From the NCBI RefSeq assembly GCF_005377625.1, contig NZ_CP040098.1, forward strand, positions 3,151,279-3,215,278: 64,000 nucleotides of DNA. Direction: 5' to 3'. The position numbers and the translations under genes are program-made. The stretch's first letter is position 1. Each line of letters starts with the position of its first letter. The notes below the pieces were generated by a model. It saw only the letters and a program-made list of their open reading frames with translations, did no database searches and was not told the origin of the DNA. Source of the stretch: Desulfoglaeba alkanexedens ALDC. Its GTDB lineage: Bacteria > Desulfobacterota > Syntrophobacteria > Syntrophobacterales > DSM-9756. This document shows positions 1 to 9,122 of this stretch, one piece after another.

Positions 1-1989
1 GCCGAAGCGATGGTAGTGTCTTTCCGGAAGGTTCAGAAGAAACCATAGAGCGCCCAATTCGACTTTGGACAGGTTGGTCACATGAATGTCGAAACTGAAT
101 CGTGCGCCCTGTTTGATCCAGCCAAGAATGGAACGGTTTTGATCATCCCGCTGCTCCCGGCCGTTATCTATGGGGCGGCGGTACTCCTGCCAAGGTCCGT
201 TGGACCTTTGGGTCCTGTCTTCCAAAGGGGAATGCCAGTGGTTGGCCGGGAGTCCGCTGTGGTGCGGGAAGACCTTGCGACCGCGGAGGCCTTTGCCCGG
301 CTTGTAGCCGGCATCAATCTTGGAGAGCCCGTCCCGTTGAGCCTCGCCTTGGGGCGAGGCGGCAACGTAAAATCGCCCCTGTTGAGGCTTGGGGGCGGCC
401 AGAATAGCCAAAGGCAGCCCGTCTCCCGGAAACGTTTCGACGGATTCGTCCGGGGATGTGTCACACGTTACCGGCCCGATACGCAGGAGGCCCTTGAACG
501 CTCTGGAGTTTTTCGGCCTCCGCGGCTGGTTGTCGGAATCCCCCATGACCCACCCGAAGACGCGGTCGGCAGGGGAGAGTTCAGACATCGTCGAAGCGGG
601 TCGAAGCGAGGGGTCCAACAAATGCCACGGAGCGACAGGGTAGAGCTCCCGAGTGATCATGACGGGAAAAAGCGCTTCCACACCGGTGTTCCCGTTTTTC
701 AGGCGGGCGTAGCACAGAGTGCCGTCTTGCAGTTCGCGATCCTTTTTTGTGTAGACATGGCGCGACCAGGCGGTCTGGCCCGGCTTCGGACCGAGGTATT
801 CATCCGGCCTTCGGCTGTCCTTTTTACGCCTTTCCAGGTCTTCTTCATGTATTTCCTGGTAATTTTCGATCAACTGCTTCCATTGCTCTCGGAGCTCGTC
901 GGTTACGGGAAACGGCCCGGCGGGAGGCGTCCCTTCGCAGAAAAAGACTCTTTCATCGTGCTTGCGTTCGATGTTGGCGTTGGTGATGCACACCCAGCCG
1001 CGAATCGGTTTTGAGGGTGCCGGTGGATTTCCCAAGTTTGCACCAATTTTGTCTATCTTTGTTACCTTCCAATACTTGAACTTGCGACTTCGGTGCTGAA
1101 CAAGCTCCACCCAACACTCCACCTTGTCGCCATGCTGAGGGAGAGAGCCGTCAGAATAGGTGAGCGCACGGCTCGTGTTCTTATTGTTGCCGCTGTATCG
1201 GGTGAGCCAGGCGGCATATTGGGGTCCGCTAGGGGATCCATTATTCCCAATTTCAGACGTACCGGTGAGCAGATGGATTTTTCCGTTTTCAATCCGCGCC
1301 GGGATCAAGCGGAGCCCCTCCCTTGCCTCCATTCGATAGGCGAGACGCTTGCCATGATTTGTTCGGGGGAACCGGCCCAGTCGCGAGTTGGTTACGGCCT
1401 CGTAGGCTGAGCGCAGCATTCCTCGTACGCTGGATGAGGGCAAGAGAGGTTTGCCGTCGCTGTCGAGCAATAGGGCAAAGGTCTTGTGCCCGTTGTCGTC
1501 TTCCCGGCAGCTGTTGGGGTCGGGGACGAGAAGTGGGGTGATCGCTTCCATCGTGACGCGAATCCGGCCGGTGAAACGATCGGAGTGAAATCGATCGTGT
1601 GTCGCGGGTTCATGGTCGCCCAAGTCCGGATCGTTCGTTTCGCGGGGCGGTGCAGGGATGAAATTGTATGGGTTGTGGAATTCTCGCTTCACGGTGCGCG
1701 GTTGGCCGGCTGTTGGTTGATGCCCGGCTCCCTTTTGATGGAATGTTTTTGAATGACCAGTAGGGGCCGTCGCGGTTGCCGGCGGCACGAACTGCGATCC
1801 CACCTCGCGGATTTTTTTCGGCTGTCCGCCTTCCCGTTCGAACTCCACTTCCGTGCCGTGCAGCTCCTTCAATCTTGCCCAAATGGATTGGCTCAATTCG
1901 CCTCGGGCCGGATTAAAGAGTTTCCCGCCTATTTCGATTTGGGGTTTCCCTTTTTTGCTGAGAATGAGCTTCCCGCGTTCGAGTGCCAT
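1..1989 (-). CDS. TIGR03986-type RAMP (Cas7-like) CRISPR protein, 3' end cut by window
   Basis: The minus frame stays open from the ATG at 1989 to base 1, giving 663 codons with no stop, so the C-terminus lies outside the window. The ATG overlaps the stop of csx19 by one base (TGATG). Visible RAMP hallmarks are a LLPSSSVRGMLRSAYEAV stretch near residue 180, the usual G-rich RAMP helix entry, and a C-terminal ELGALWFLLNLPERH-type segment near the edge. Size, layout and position beside Csx19 match the large TIGR03986 RAMP family. In III-D-like complexes such proteins are backbone Cas7 subunits that bind crRNA and target RNA. The plus-strand reading frames in this interval are shadows. The assignment to RAMP is firm; the exact subunit role is inferred. 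Confidence 0.85.
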   Translation of the reverse strand, partial: MALERGKLILSKKGKPQIEIGGKLFNPARGELSQSIWARLKELHGTEVEFEREGGQPKKIREVGSQFVPPATATAPTGHSKTFHQKGAGHQPTAGQPRTVKREFHNPYNFIPAPPRETNDPDLGDHEPATHDRFHSDRFTGRIRVTMEAITPLLVPDPNSCREDDNGHKTFALLLDSDGKPLLPSSSVRGMLRSAYEAVTNSRLGRFPRTNHGKRLAYRMEAREGLRLIPARIENGKIHLLTGTSEIGNNGSPSGPQYAAWLTRYSGNNKNTSRALTYSDGSLPQHGDKVECWVELVQHRSRKFKYWKVTKIDKIGANLGNPPAPSKPIRGWVCITNANIERKHDERVFFCEGTPPAGPFPVTDELREQWKQLIENYQEIHEEDLERRKKDSRRPDEYLGPKPGQTAWSRHVYTKKDRELQDGTLCYARLKNGNTGVEALFPVMITRELYPVAPWHLLDPSLRPASTMSELSPADRVFGWVMGDSDNQPRRPKNSRAFKGLLRIGPVTCDTSPDESVETFPGDGLPLAILAAPKPQQGRFYVAASPQGEAQRDGLSKIDAGYKPGKGLRGRKVFPHHSGLPANHWHSPLEDRTQRSNGPWQEYRRPIDNGREQRDDQNRSILGWIKQGARFSFDIHVTNLSKVELGALWFLLNLPERHYHRFG

Positions 1990-2585
1990 CAGCGCACCTC
2001 CTTGAAAAGATGGACAAGGCGACTCGCGGCCACGCGGACTGCGCCGGTATGCGGCTCCTGTTCAAAGTAATGCCGCACGCTGAGCCGAAGCGGCCACCAT
2101 CCGTCCTTGAAGTCGCTTTCCGTGCATTCCAGCGGAACCGCCTGTTGAGTCCCTGCGGCTGTCTTTACACGAGAAAAACCGTCCTTGGGACCTTCCAGCA
2201 GACGGTCCCCCGACAGGATGCGCGTCTCGTCATGGGGCCGAAGGGGTGAGTCCTCGCTTTGTTGCGGCTCATCGACCAGGCGACGACCCAGGAATTCTTC
2301 TTCACTCCTCCAGATCATGATTTCCTCTCGTTTCCCGAAGAGCCGCATCTCGAGGAGATTGTCTGCGGAAACGGCCGGGCAGAGGTCCGGAAACGGCGTT
2401 GCGGACAACGGCCAGGACGAATTCTCACGTCGCCCCCAGGTCACGCCGTCCCGGCAATGAGCCAGCAGCCAGATCAGACAACGGTCGAATCCGGCCGGTG
2501 TTGGTCCGCCGGCAACCCACTCGAGAACCGCCCGGCAGGTTTCCGGATTCAGCGGTTCGATGGTGCATCCTTCAAGCCGGTTCAT
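1989..2585 (-). CDS. csx19: Csx19 (TIGR03984-type) type III-D complex protein
   Basis: This frame encodes 198 residues, ATG at 2585, with 4 bp overlap with the two-RAMP gene upstream and 1 bp overlap with the TIGR03986 gene downstream, so translation is probably coupled. The sequence is rich in Trp and acidic residues (MIWRSEEEFLGRR in the middle, a DGWWPLRLSVRHYF segment near the C-terminus), which fits the Csx19/TIGR03984 family found with Csx10 and TIGR03986 proteins. Csx19 is a known accessory subunit of III-D complexes. No catalytic motif is visible. The family call comes from recognition of sequence and context, not a search. Confidence 0.75.
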   Translation of the reverse strand: MNRLEGCTIEPLNPETCRAVLEWVAGGPTPAGFDRCLIWLLAHCRDGVTWGRRENSSWPLSATPFPDLCPAVSADNLLEMRLFGKREEIMIWRSEEEFLGRRLVDEPQQSEDSPLRPHDETRILSGDRLLEGPKDGFSRVKTAAGTQQAVPLECTESDFKDGWWPLRLSVRHYFEQEPHTGAVRVAASRLVHLFKEVR

Positions 2586-4069
2586 GGTCGTGCCTCCTCC
2601 GCTTTCAACGTCTCAGCCTCATGAAAGGCCGCGATCTTCTTATCGAAGACCTTACGGGCTTCTTTGTTTACCGATAAGTCCTGTGCGATTTCGTATACCG
2701 TTTCACCCGGGAGCCGAACCCGGGCCGTTCCCCGGAGCACTCCCCGGCCCACCGCCACCGTCCCACCCACCGGGATGTTTCCCGAAAGCAGGTCCTTGAG
2801 CAGAAGCAGCAGTAAGCCGATTTCGGGGTCGCTCGGATCGCGCAGCTCCACGCGGATCTTGAGTTTGCCACCCACCTGCACCTGCTCTTCAAAAAGCGCC
2901 CCGGAAACGACCCCTCCGGTGAATCGGTCGATGGCGATCCGCGTTTGCCGCCGCACATCGCTGTCTTCGAGAAACGATTCGGTCAGCCGCAGCTTCGAGG
3001 CCGCGGCTTGCCCGCCCTCGGAATCCTTGTTTCCCCCTTTCAGTCGCGGTCCGAAAAGGCGGTCAACCCAGCAATCCCCATCGCCGTGGCCTTCCCGGAC
3101 GAGACGGGCGATCCGAAGGGCCTGGGCGCGCAGCGCCCCCGCGAGGCCTGTGCCCGGAAGCACCGGCTTTCCCGCAGTGCAAAGGTGAATCACATCGGGC
3201 GCCTCGGGCTCGGTTGCGGGGCTTCGGACCAGAAGGTCACCCGCCGGTTCCATCTCGAGATCTACGAGCAGGCGCCGGCGCTTGTCGTCGAACGCCTCAA
3301 TCTTCAGAGACGGACAGGCGGTCCGGATCGCCTCGGCGGCCGAGCTGTGACCCTGCACATGGTCTCCAATTGGTTGCTGGTGGTCTGATGTCAGCCACGC
3401 GAGCCAGTCCTGGGGCTTGGTGAGATCATAGCGGAGGGCCTTCCAGCGGCCGGCCTTGACGGCCCCCAAACCCCGTGAGCGGCGCATCCCAAGGGCGATG
3501 TCGCCTTGCGTGAGTCCGTCCAGTGCGGCGACGAGCAGCCCGACAAGCCGCGCTTCCTTTTTGGGATCCTCGACAACCTTTTTGGCATTCCCGACAACGA
3601 GCTCCACCCGCACAGGAAAACACGTTCCCGCCGGCAGAACCTCGAAGTCGAACTTTTTGTGGACTTCGGCCGTTCCGGTGGCCGAATCGATGGCCACCCC
3701 GTCGCGGATTTCAGACACGGTCCCCTCAGGCAGGGTGCCCAGTGAATCAAAGACAACGAGAGGGCTTTGGGAACCTTCGTCATCGCTCCGGGCCGCCCCG
3801 AAAAGCACCGCCACTTTCTCATCTTCAACGGAGCGGTATCCGCCGAGAACATCGGCAAGGTGACCGCGCAGGGCACCGGCGAGCGAGGTGCCGGGAAGCA
3901 GGGGCACCCCTTCCTTGGGATCGCGCAAGACCGCTATGTCCACGGCGGTGTCGCCTTCCCCGCCAAAATGTGCGGCTGTTTCCAGACTCATCACGCCCGT
4001 GACGATCCACCGGGCCGCCATGGAACGGACGCCGCCGCCGTCACGCAATCGGGACGTTTCAGCATTCAT
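2582..4069 (-). CDS. Tandem RAMP fusion (Cas7-2x-like) type III-D backbone protein
   Basis: The protein has 495 residues when started at the ATG at 4069, which follows a GGAGG and overlaps the end of the csx10-like gene. The frame runs further upstream, but that part overlaps csx10 and looks like shadow. Two RAMP units are visible. The first starts near residue 19 with an LPGTSLAGALRGHL motif and ends in a MRRSRGLGAVKAG glycine loop. The second contains LPGTGLAGALRAQALR and ends in AVGRGVLRGTARV. The first unit has a GDTAVDIAVLRD stretch whose aspartates could be the RNA-cleaving residues seen in Csm3/Cas7 subunits. A two-Cas7 fusion is characteristic of some III-D complexes. Role in target RNA cleavage is inferred. 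Confidence 0.85.
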   Translation of the reverse strand: MNAETSRLRDGGGVRSMAARWIVTGVMSLETAAHFGGEGDTAVDIAVLRDPKEGVPLLPGTSLAGALRGHLADVLGGYRSVEDEKVAVLFGAARSDDEGSQSPLVVFDSLGTLPEGTVSEIRDGVAIDSATGTAEVHKKFDFEVLPAGTCFPVRVELVVGNAKKVVEDPKKEARLVGLLVAALDGLTQGDIALGMRRSRGLGAVKAGRWKALRYDLTKPQDWLAWLTSDHQQPIGDHVQGHSSAAEAIRTACPSLKIEAFDDKRRRLLVDLEMEPAGDLLVRSPATEPEAPDVIHLCTAGKPVLPGTGLAGALRAQALRIARLVREGHGDGDCWVDRLFGPRLKGGNKDSEGGQAAASKLRLTESFLEDSDVRRQTRIAIDRFTGGVVSGALFEEQVQVGGKLKIRVELRDPSDPEIGLLLLLLKDLLSGNIPVGGTVAVGRGVLRGTARVRLPGETVYEIAQDLSVNKEARKVFDKKIAAFHEAETLKAEEARP

Positions 4070-5735
4070 CACCGGCCTCCTCTGTTTTGTTGCGGACGGC
4101 CAGCGCGGCCAAGACCGCGTCGATAAGTTTGACCGAGATTTCCACGGATCTTTTCTCCAGGCTCTGCTTCGCCGATTGTTCCGAAACGATGTGGCCGCGC
4201 TGAGCCAGAACATCCGCATCGAGCCACGAAAGGACCCTGTCGGGCTCGGTCGCCTTAAGCATCCAGTCGGCCAGGTTTTGATGGCCGTCCATCCGGCAGC
4301 TTTCCAATTGATCCATAGCGGGTTTCTTCAGGCACTCCGTCTCGCTTCCGTCCCTCAGCCACCGCTTCAAGGTGCCGATCGCCTCCTCGGGATTACCGCG
4401 CAGGGGAGTCCGCAACCGGCCGATCAGGCTGTTGGCCGGGAGGTTTCGGGCGGACAAGGTGATGGCCGCTACCTTCTCTTCGATCTTTCTTGCGATCCGC
4501 CCCCAAACGATTCTCTTTTCGATGTCCGAAACGAGCGGCGGCGGTTGACCATCGACCGCCGGGAAAGAAGCCGCTTCTTCGTGTTCCTGCAAGGAGATGG
4601 AGGGAAGCGGTGCATCGAGAAACAGGACCCGTCCGTAGCCTTCTTCCCTTCGTTCGCCCAATCCCTCGTTTTCGACGGCGTAGAGCTGACCGACGGGGAT
4701 GTCTTGATTAGCCTCGAGCAAAAACACCGACCCGGCGGACACGGCCAGGGTTTGCGGCAGTTCGAGGCGCCATTTGCGGTTGAAGCCTCCGATGGGCGTG
4801 AAGGACCAGCGTGTTCGAAGCAGCTTGGCCCGGCCGCAGAATCGCCCCTTGATCAAATCCGGCAATGCGGCCGGGTCGATTTGCCCGGTGTTCGCATTGC
4901 GCGCGATGCAAGCCGAAGTGAGAAGCAGGCGGAACCTGATGCCCCGCGGGATATCGGCGCCTACAGGCCGCAATCCATCCCTTCCCACGCCGTCGACCTC
5001 GCGGGTTCGGCCTTCTCCCCACTGAAGCGCCGCCATGCCGCCGTATCCCGCTCTTCGGGAACGGCCCACGAGGATCGTGTCTCCGAGGAGAGCCTTGAGA
5101 AGGCGTACAGTCCGCTCCAGTTCTTTGTCGGTTCCGCCGCGCACTTGGATCAGGCCTTGGAAAGATTGCCCGGCATCCAGGGACTCGAAGGCGAAGATCG
5201 CTCCGTGGGTGGTTCCAACCCGATCTTTCCACGCCCGGCCTTTTTCGCGGTCGCGCTGGTGATGGATGCGGGCGTTCATCTTCGGCTGGAGGAGCACCGG
5301 TTGGGCGGCGCCGATGGTCAGAAATCCTTGCTTGAGCGGCGCCAATTGTTCTTCCGGCCAGCATTCATTGGGTTCCTTGCCCGGCGCGGGACGCCCGTCA
5401 AAGGCGGCAAGATCGACGGCATACACCCGGCGGTCGGCTGGCGCATCATTCTTTTTCCGCCGCAAGGATAGCGGAACGGGGAGAGACCTGAGGCCGTCCA
5501 GAGAAGGGTAGGCATTGAGATAACGGACCTTTCCACCGAAGATGAGCTCCTGGAATTCTTTCTGCCCGGCTGTGTCCGCGCCGGGATCGCCCAGGGCCTT
5601 GGCCACGGCCCCGCGCACAGCGGCTCCGGGGATGTAGGCGAGGGTCGATGAGCTGTTGGGATCACCCCCCAAGGCGGTGATGACCGCCGGAGATTTCAGC
5701 GTCAAGGTATAGGGAAAATAACGGCAGCCCGTCAT
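4059..5735 (-). CDS. csx10: Csx10-like RAMP (Cas5 group) of type III-D-like complex
   Basis: I start this 558-residue protein at the ATG at 5735, which overlaps the preceding gene by ATGA. The longer open frame upstream runs through that gene and is not supported. The N-terminus (YFPYTLTLKSPAVITALGG) followed by a YIPGAAVRGAVAKALGD RAMP motif is typical of Csx10, the Cas5-like subunit that binds the crRNA 5' tag. A second RAMP-like part contains GRSRRAGYGGMAAL and later RREEGYGRVLF, again glycine loops. The C-terminal 150 residues are helical. Csx10 is a marker of type III-D. Overlap with the two-RAMP gene at 4059-4069 suggests translational coupling. Confidence 0.8.
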   Translation of the reverse strand: MTGCRYFPYTLTLKSPAVITALGGDPNSSSTLAYIPGAAVRGAVAKALGDPGADTAGQKEFQELIFGGKVRYLNAYPSLDGLRSLPVPLSLRRKKNDAPADRRVYAVDLAAFDGRPAPGKEPNECWPEEQLAPLKQGFLTIGAAQPVLLQPKMNARIHHQRDREKGRAWKDRVGTTHGAIFAFESLDAGQSFQGLIQVRGGTDKELERTVRLLKALLGDTILVGRSRRAGYGGMAALQWGEGRTREVDGVGRDGLRPVGADIPRGIRFRLLLTSACIARNANTGQIDPAALPDLIKGRFCGRAKLLRTRWSFTPIGGFNRKWRLELPQTLAVSAGSVFLLEANQDIPVGQLYAVENEGLGERREEGYGRVLFLDAPLPSISLQEHEEAASFPAVDGQPPPLVSDIEKRIVWGRIARKIEEKVAAITLSARNLPANSLIGRLRTPLRGNPEEAIGTLKRWLRDGSETECLKKPAMDQLESCRMDGHQNLADWMLKATEPDRVLSWLDADVLAQRGHIVSEQSAKQSLEKRSVEISVKLIDAVLAALAVRNKTEEAGDEC

Positions 5736-6367
5736 ACCGATCCTCCTTTCGCCGCCTTCCGGGTTTTCTCCGGATCTCCATCGAGGGTCATGCGGACATG
5801 CCCGCGGCCGCGGTTGCGGGTCAGTCCCGCATGCCGGGTGGCGAGAAGCGCCAAGCACAGGCACCGCACATCCTGCGGGGTCGGATCTGCCAACCAACGG
5901 AGGGGCGCACACAGGATCAAACCACGGACGATCACCCGGACCGCCCGCAGGGTGGTCTCGGCCGGTGCACCCGTTTGCCGCATCTCCGAGGTCTGGCGCC
6001 GGATATCGGTCAAGGCCTCCAGAACAGCCGCCGGGGAAACGGGATCGTTTGTCCGGGTTTGCGCCGCTTGGATCCAGCGGCGGGTTTCTTCATCGACCAC
6101 GGCGTCGCCGATGTGCAACATGGAGGACTCGTTACAATCGCCTTCGGGGCCGAACAGGCGCACAGCCGATGGCGCCAGTTCGGGGAAACCTTCCTGCATG
6201 GAAAGCCAGGAATCCCGCAGGAGCCCGCGGACGGCCTTTCCGCCCAAAAACGGAAGGCCCCACGCATCGTGCTCGACTTCCACGTCCACCAGGCCCGCGG
6301 TCCCTTCACCCCGGCTGAAGGTCGTGTCGGAGAGGAGTTCGATTTGAATGAACGGATTCTGGCACAC
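5732..6367 (-). CDS. Small RAMP (Cas7/Csm3-like) subunit of type III-D-like complex
   Basis: This frame encodes 211 residues with a GTG start at 6367, preceded by AAAGGAGG about ten bases upstream. RAMP features are the N-terminal strand IQIELLSDTTFSRGEG, the LGGKAVRGLLRDSWL motif near residue 41 and the C-terminal TRNRGRGHVRMTL glycine loop. It lies between cas10 and the csx10-like gene, with ATGA overlap to the latter. Known III-D operons carry a Cas7 here; a Cas11-like role is less likely because the RAMP glycine loop is present. No clear catalytic aspartate position can be assigned by eye. Confidence 0.75.
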   Translation of the reverse strand: MCQNPFIQIELLSDTTFSRGEGTAGLVDVEVEHDAWGLPFLGGKAVRGLLRDSWLSMQEGFPELAPSAVRLFGPEGDCNESSMLHIGDAVVDEETRRWIQAAQTRTNDPVSPAAVLEALTDIRRQTSEMRQTGAPAETTLRAVRVIVRGLILCAPLRWLADPTPQDVRCLCLALLATRHAGLTRNRGRGHVRMTLDGDPEKTRKAAKGGSV

Positions 6368-6396
6368 GGCGTCTTTTCCTCCTTTACCGGGTTGTC

Positions 6397-7941
6397 TCAG
6401 GGCGCATCCAGCACCAGGTGCAGATCGATCAGCTCCAAGGCGTCGATGAGCGGCGTGCGCGTATCGTCGAAAAAGCCGTTCCTTGCGATGGGCTGCGGAA
6501 GCTGAAGTCTTTTGTCCACCACCTTCCAGGCTTCCAAGGCCGCCTTCACGCTGTCCGGCCCTTCCCGCACCAACTCGGGAAAGGCCTTGACTTTGTTGCG
6601 CCTTTCGGACCAGGCTCCCTCCCTAAGCCCCACCGTTTTGGAGTCCAGGAGCGTACCGGAAAGCCACCTCCAGGTCTCCGTGTCGTCCTTTTCGGAACCC
6701 AATCGATAGGGCCGGCAAGTCAACCGCCTGCCGTTCGCTCGATATTGCCTCTCCCGAATGCCTTCCACGGTCTCGCCGGGCCGGCAGGCACCGATGTGCC
6801 AATCCAGGGCGCAGCCGCAGTCATCCTTCTCTTTCAGCATGCGTTTGGCGGAGGCGCACAATTTGTCCGCCAGTTCGTAGGCTCTGGCAAAGGGCGCATG
6901 AACGCGGACTACGGCCACACCGGCGCAGGCGGTGATCTTCCCAAGATGGGGGATCCGGCTTGTTTCAAACACGCCCAGGGCGGTTTCGGCCAGATCCATG
7001 GCGATGCGGCCGTCGCAGACGAATGTCAAATCGTCCCCGCCAAGCAAGATCGGTCGCAGGGGAAGCATCCACCGGCCATCTTTCTGTTTCAGTTCAAAAC
7101 GAAGGCGCTTCGGCCTACCCATTACCGATCCAGGGTGATCCTGAGCCGGTTTTTCCACCTGTCGGCAAAGTCGATTGACGACGGCCTGCAAGGCTTCTTG
7201 GCCGAGTCGGTCGATGGCCTGAGACCACTCGCGGTATTGCCGGCGTACGAGGTCGTCATCGGCCGTGCTGTCTTCCGATTTCTGCTTCAGCCAGCTGGTG
7301 ATCTTTTCACCCACGCTGTTTCCATCGATGTGAACCACACCGATGAGGCTGGTATCGCCCATGGTTCGGCCAAGGTGATCCAGTTCTATGGGAAATGCGA
7401 ATCCGTCCCGATCTTTTAGATCCGCCTCCCAATGTGTCTTGGCTTCGTCCTTTTTCTTTCGGCGGCTCAGGATTTCCTTGGAAAGGGGAACCGTTGGTTC
7501 GTCCTTATCGAAGCCACAGGCCACAAGACCCGTTTCCCTGCAAGATGCCGTGACGGAAAGGCCCAAAAGAGGTACAGAGGGGAAGCGTTCGGTCTTTGCA
7601 TGCGCCAGTTCGATCTGGAGGCCGTGGAGCGTCGAAGCCAGGTTCCCCTCTTTGTACTCCTTGTGAACCACGGCGACTTCCAAACCCGGTGCGTCGTCGT
7701 GCAAGATGCGGGTATATCGGGCCGCAAACGATCGTGCCTCGTCCATGGAACCGGTTTCGACAATAGCGTTTCCTCCACCGGCCAAAAGGATCTTATCCGT
7801 GGGGGTCAAATCCTTCAGGGCACCCTTCTCCGAGGTGCTCCAGTGCACCACATACGAGCCGGTCACCACGTCCCGAAGCCGGTTTGATTGAAAGACAAAC
7901 CGTTGCACCCCCAGCACATCGATCGCCGTCAAAACAGGCAT
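6397..7941 (-). CDS. cas10: Cas10-family large subunit, HD-less, GGDD cyclase motif (III-D-like)
   Basis: The ATG at 7941 gives 514 residues; the in-frame extension upstream overlaps the CARF nuclease and is not supported. A palm/cyclase domain is shown by IGVVHIDGNSVGEKI near residue 200 and by the GGDD motif at residues 301-304 (ILLGGDDLTFVCDG), so cyclic oligoadenylate synthesis on target binding is expected. There is no N-terminal HD motif; the protein begins directly with MPVLTAIDVLGVQRFVFQSN, unlike the csm1 gene elsewhere in this window. Target-activated DNA cleavage by an HD domain is therefore not expected here. It lies 11 bp after the Card1-like gene, so signal producer and receptor are co-transcribed. 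Confidence 0.9.
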   Translation of the reverse strand: MPVLTAIDVLGVQRFVFQSNRLRDVVTGSYVVHWSTSEKGALKDLTPTDKILLAGGGNAIVETGSMDEARSFAARYTRILHDDAPGLEVAVVHKEYKEGNLASTLHGLQIELAHAKTERFPSVPLLGLSVTASCRETGLVACGFDKDEPTVPLSKEILSRRKKKDEAKTHWEADLKDRDGFAFPIELDHLGRTMGDTSLIGVVHIDGNSVGEKITSWLKQKSEDSTADDDLVRRQYREWSQAIDRLGQEALQAVVNRLCRQVEKPAQDHPGSVMGRPKRLRFELKQKDGRWMLPLRPILLGGDDLTFVCDGRIAMDLAETALGVFETSRIPHLGKITACAGVAVVRVHAPFARAYELADKLCASAKRMLKEKDDCGCALDWHIGACRPGETVEGIRERQYRANGRRLTCRPYRLGSEKDDTETWRWLSGTLLDSKTVGLREGAWSERRNKVKAFPELVREGPDSVKAALEAWKVVDKRLQLPQPIARNGFFDDTRTPLIDALELIDLHLVLDAP

Positions 7942-7952
7942 GACCGCCCTCC

Positions 7953-9122
7953 TTATGATTCGAGCCAGGTTCTGAGTGAGTTCAATGCGGGCGGGCTGCC
8001 GATTCCCGCCCATTCCTTCAGGTCGTCGAGACCGAAAACCTGCGGCGTGTTGGGCGCGTCCCACACGTCAGCCACGTCGTTTCGCAGCTGATCGACAAAA
8101 GCGCCCTTGAGATCGCTGCCATGAAGGAGACAGACCAGGGCGGAGCGGGCCAGATCCCCACCCAACTGACGCGCCCGCATGGCCGCCTCGAAAAGCTTCG
8201 ACTTGCAGAGGCCGATCTTGCTGTCCGTGGTGCAGGAGATCATGTAGAGCCGGTGGCCTCGGACGAGCGCCACATCGACTTCGCACTGCCTCCCGTTGGC
8301 CAGCTTACAATCAAGGCCGACGGCAATTTCGTCTCCATCGACAATCTGACGCACCAGGGTGCCGCACCAGGTCTCCAGCCATCCGCCCCCCAGAAAACGC
8401 AACCAATCATAGTAGGTTTGCCTTTTCCAATGTTCTTCCGGGATCCGCTGAATACTCAGGCCACCGGGTACCAACTCATCAACTTTTACGGCATTGGCTT
8501 TTGCTTTTATAAACGGCAGCCGTTTATTCGTCTCTCTGTCCCGATGGAGGTGATAGAGGCTTTGTGCGAGACTTGAGTCCTCCAAAACGGCTCGGGCGAT
8601 CCTTGCAGCATCATCCTGCCAGGGGTCATCCGCCTGTGGTTGACTTCCGCTGAGCGGCTTGATCCCGCGCAAGCGAAGAACGTCGTCCAGGGTCAATCCA
8701 AGCTGTTGTTTTGCCAAATCGAGTCCATAGCCATTGTCAAAACGCAGTACCCCTTTTCGCTCATCCAGATAAGAAGCCTGTTCATCCTTGCCGCCGGCGT
8801 CCCGGAAAGCCATCCGAGCATGAGCCGCCATGATTTTGGTGCCGCCCGTGTAGTGAAAGTGAAAATCATGGAGATTTTTGGGGAAGGCGTTCCTGACCTT
8901 GGCCGCACTGGTCGCATCTTCGATGCATGTGGCATCAAGGTGTGCACCCGAAAGGGCAACCTCCAGCGCTTTGCAAAGGTACTTCATCACTTCTTCTGTT
9001 TCCGGGCTGTAGAAGAGAGAAATCGATTGAGGTTTCAGGATGAGAGCCGTGATGTAATTGGGCAAGGGGTTGGATCCGACAAGAAGCAAAAGCCGTTTAC
9101 AGGCCATTTCTCCATAAGCCAT
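7953..9122 (-). CDS. Card1/Can2-like CARF nuclease (DUF1887 type)
   Basis: I chose the ATG at 9122 because GGAGG lies eight bases upstream; the frame extends into the CRISPR array, where it only translates repeats. The product has 389 residues. Residues 9-28 (KRLLLLVGSNPLPNYITALI) and the YTGGTKIMAAHA motif at 91-102 form a CARF domain of the DUF1887 type that binds cyclic oligoadenylate. The C-terminal half resembles a PD-(D/E)xK nuclease: E250 in GGGWLETW, E281/D283 in CEVDVALV, then YMISCTTDSK at 293-302. Card1/Can2 enzymes cut ssDNA, dsDNA or ssRNA when activated. The motif position usually holding ISCK reads ISCT here, so activity is uncertain. Confidence 0.85.
   Translation of the reverse strand: MAYGEMACKRLLLLVGSNPLPNYITALILKPQSISLFYSPETEEVMKYLCKALEVALSGAHLDATCIEDATSAAKVRNAFPKNLHDFHFHYTGGTKIMAAHARMAFRDAGGKDEQASYLDERKGVLRFDNGYGLDLAKQQLGLTLDDVLRLRGIKPLSGSQPQADDPWQDDAARIARAVLEDSSLAQSLYHLHRDRETNKRLPFIKAKANAVKVDELVPGGLSIQRIPEEHWKRQTYYDWLRFLGGGWLETWCGTLVRQIVDGDEIAVGLDCKLANGRQCEVDVALVRGHRLYMISCTTDSKIGLCKSKLFEAAMRARQLGGDLARSALVCLLHGSDLKGAFVDQLRNDVADVWDAPNTPQVFGLDDLKEWAGIGSPPALNSLRTWLES

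Noticed and set aside
82-1014. 310-residue plus-strand open frame
   Set aside because: It is antisense to the RAMP gene, which has clear family motifs and continues to the window edge; the plus product has no recognisable features.
3888-5471. 527-residue plus-strand open frame
   Set aside because: Antisense to the csx10-like gene; low-complexity Arg/Pro/Gly text typical of GC-rich shadows.
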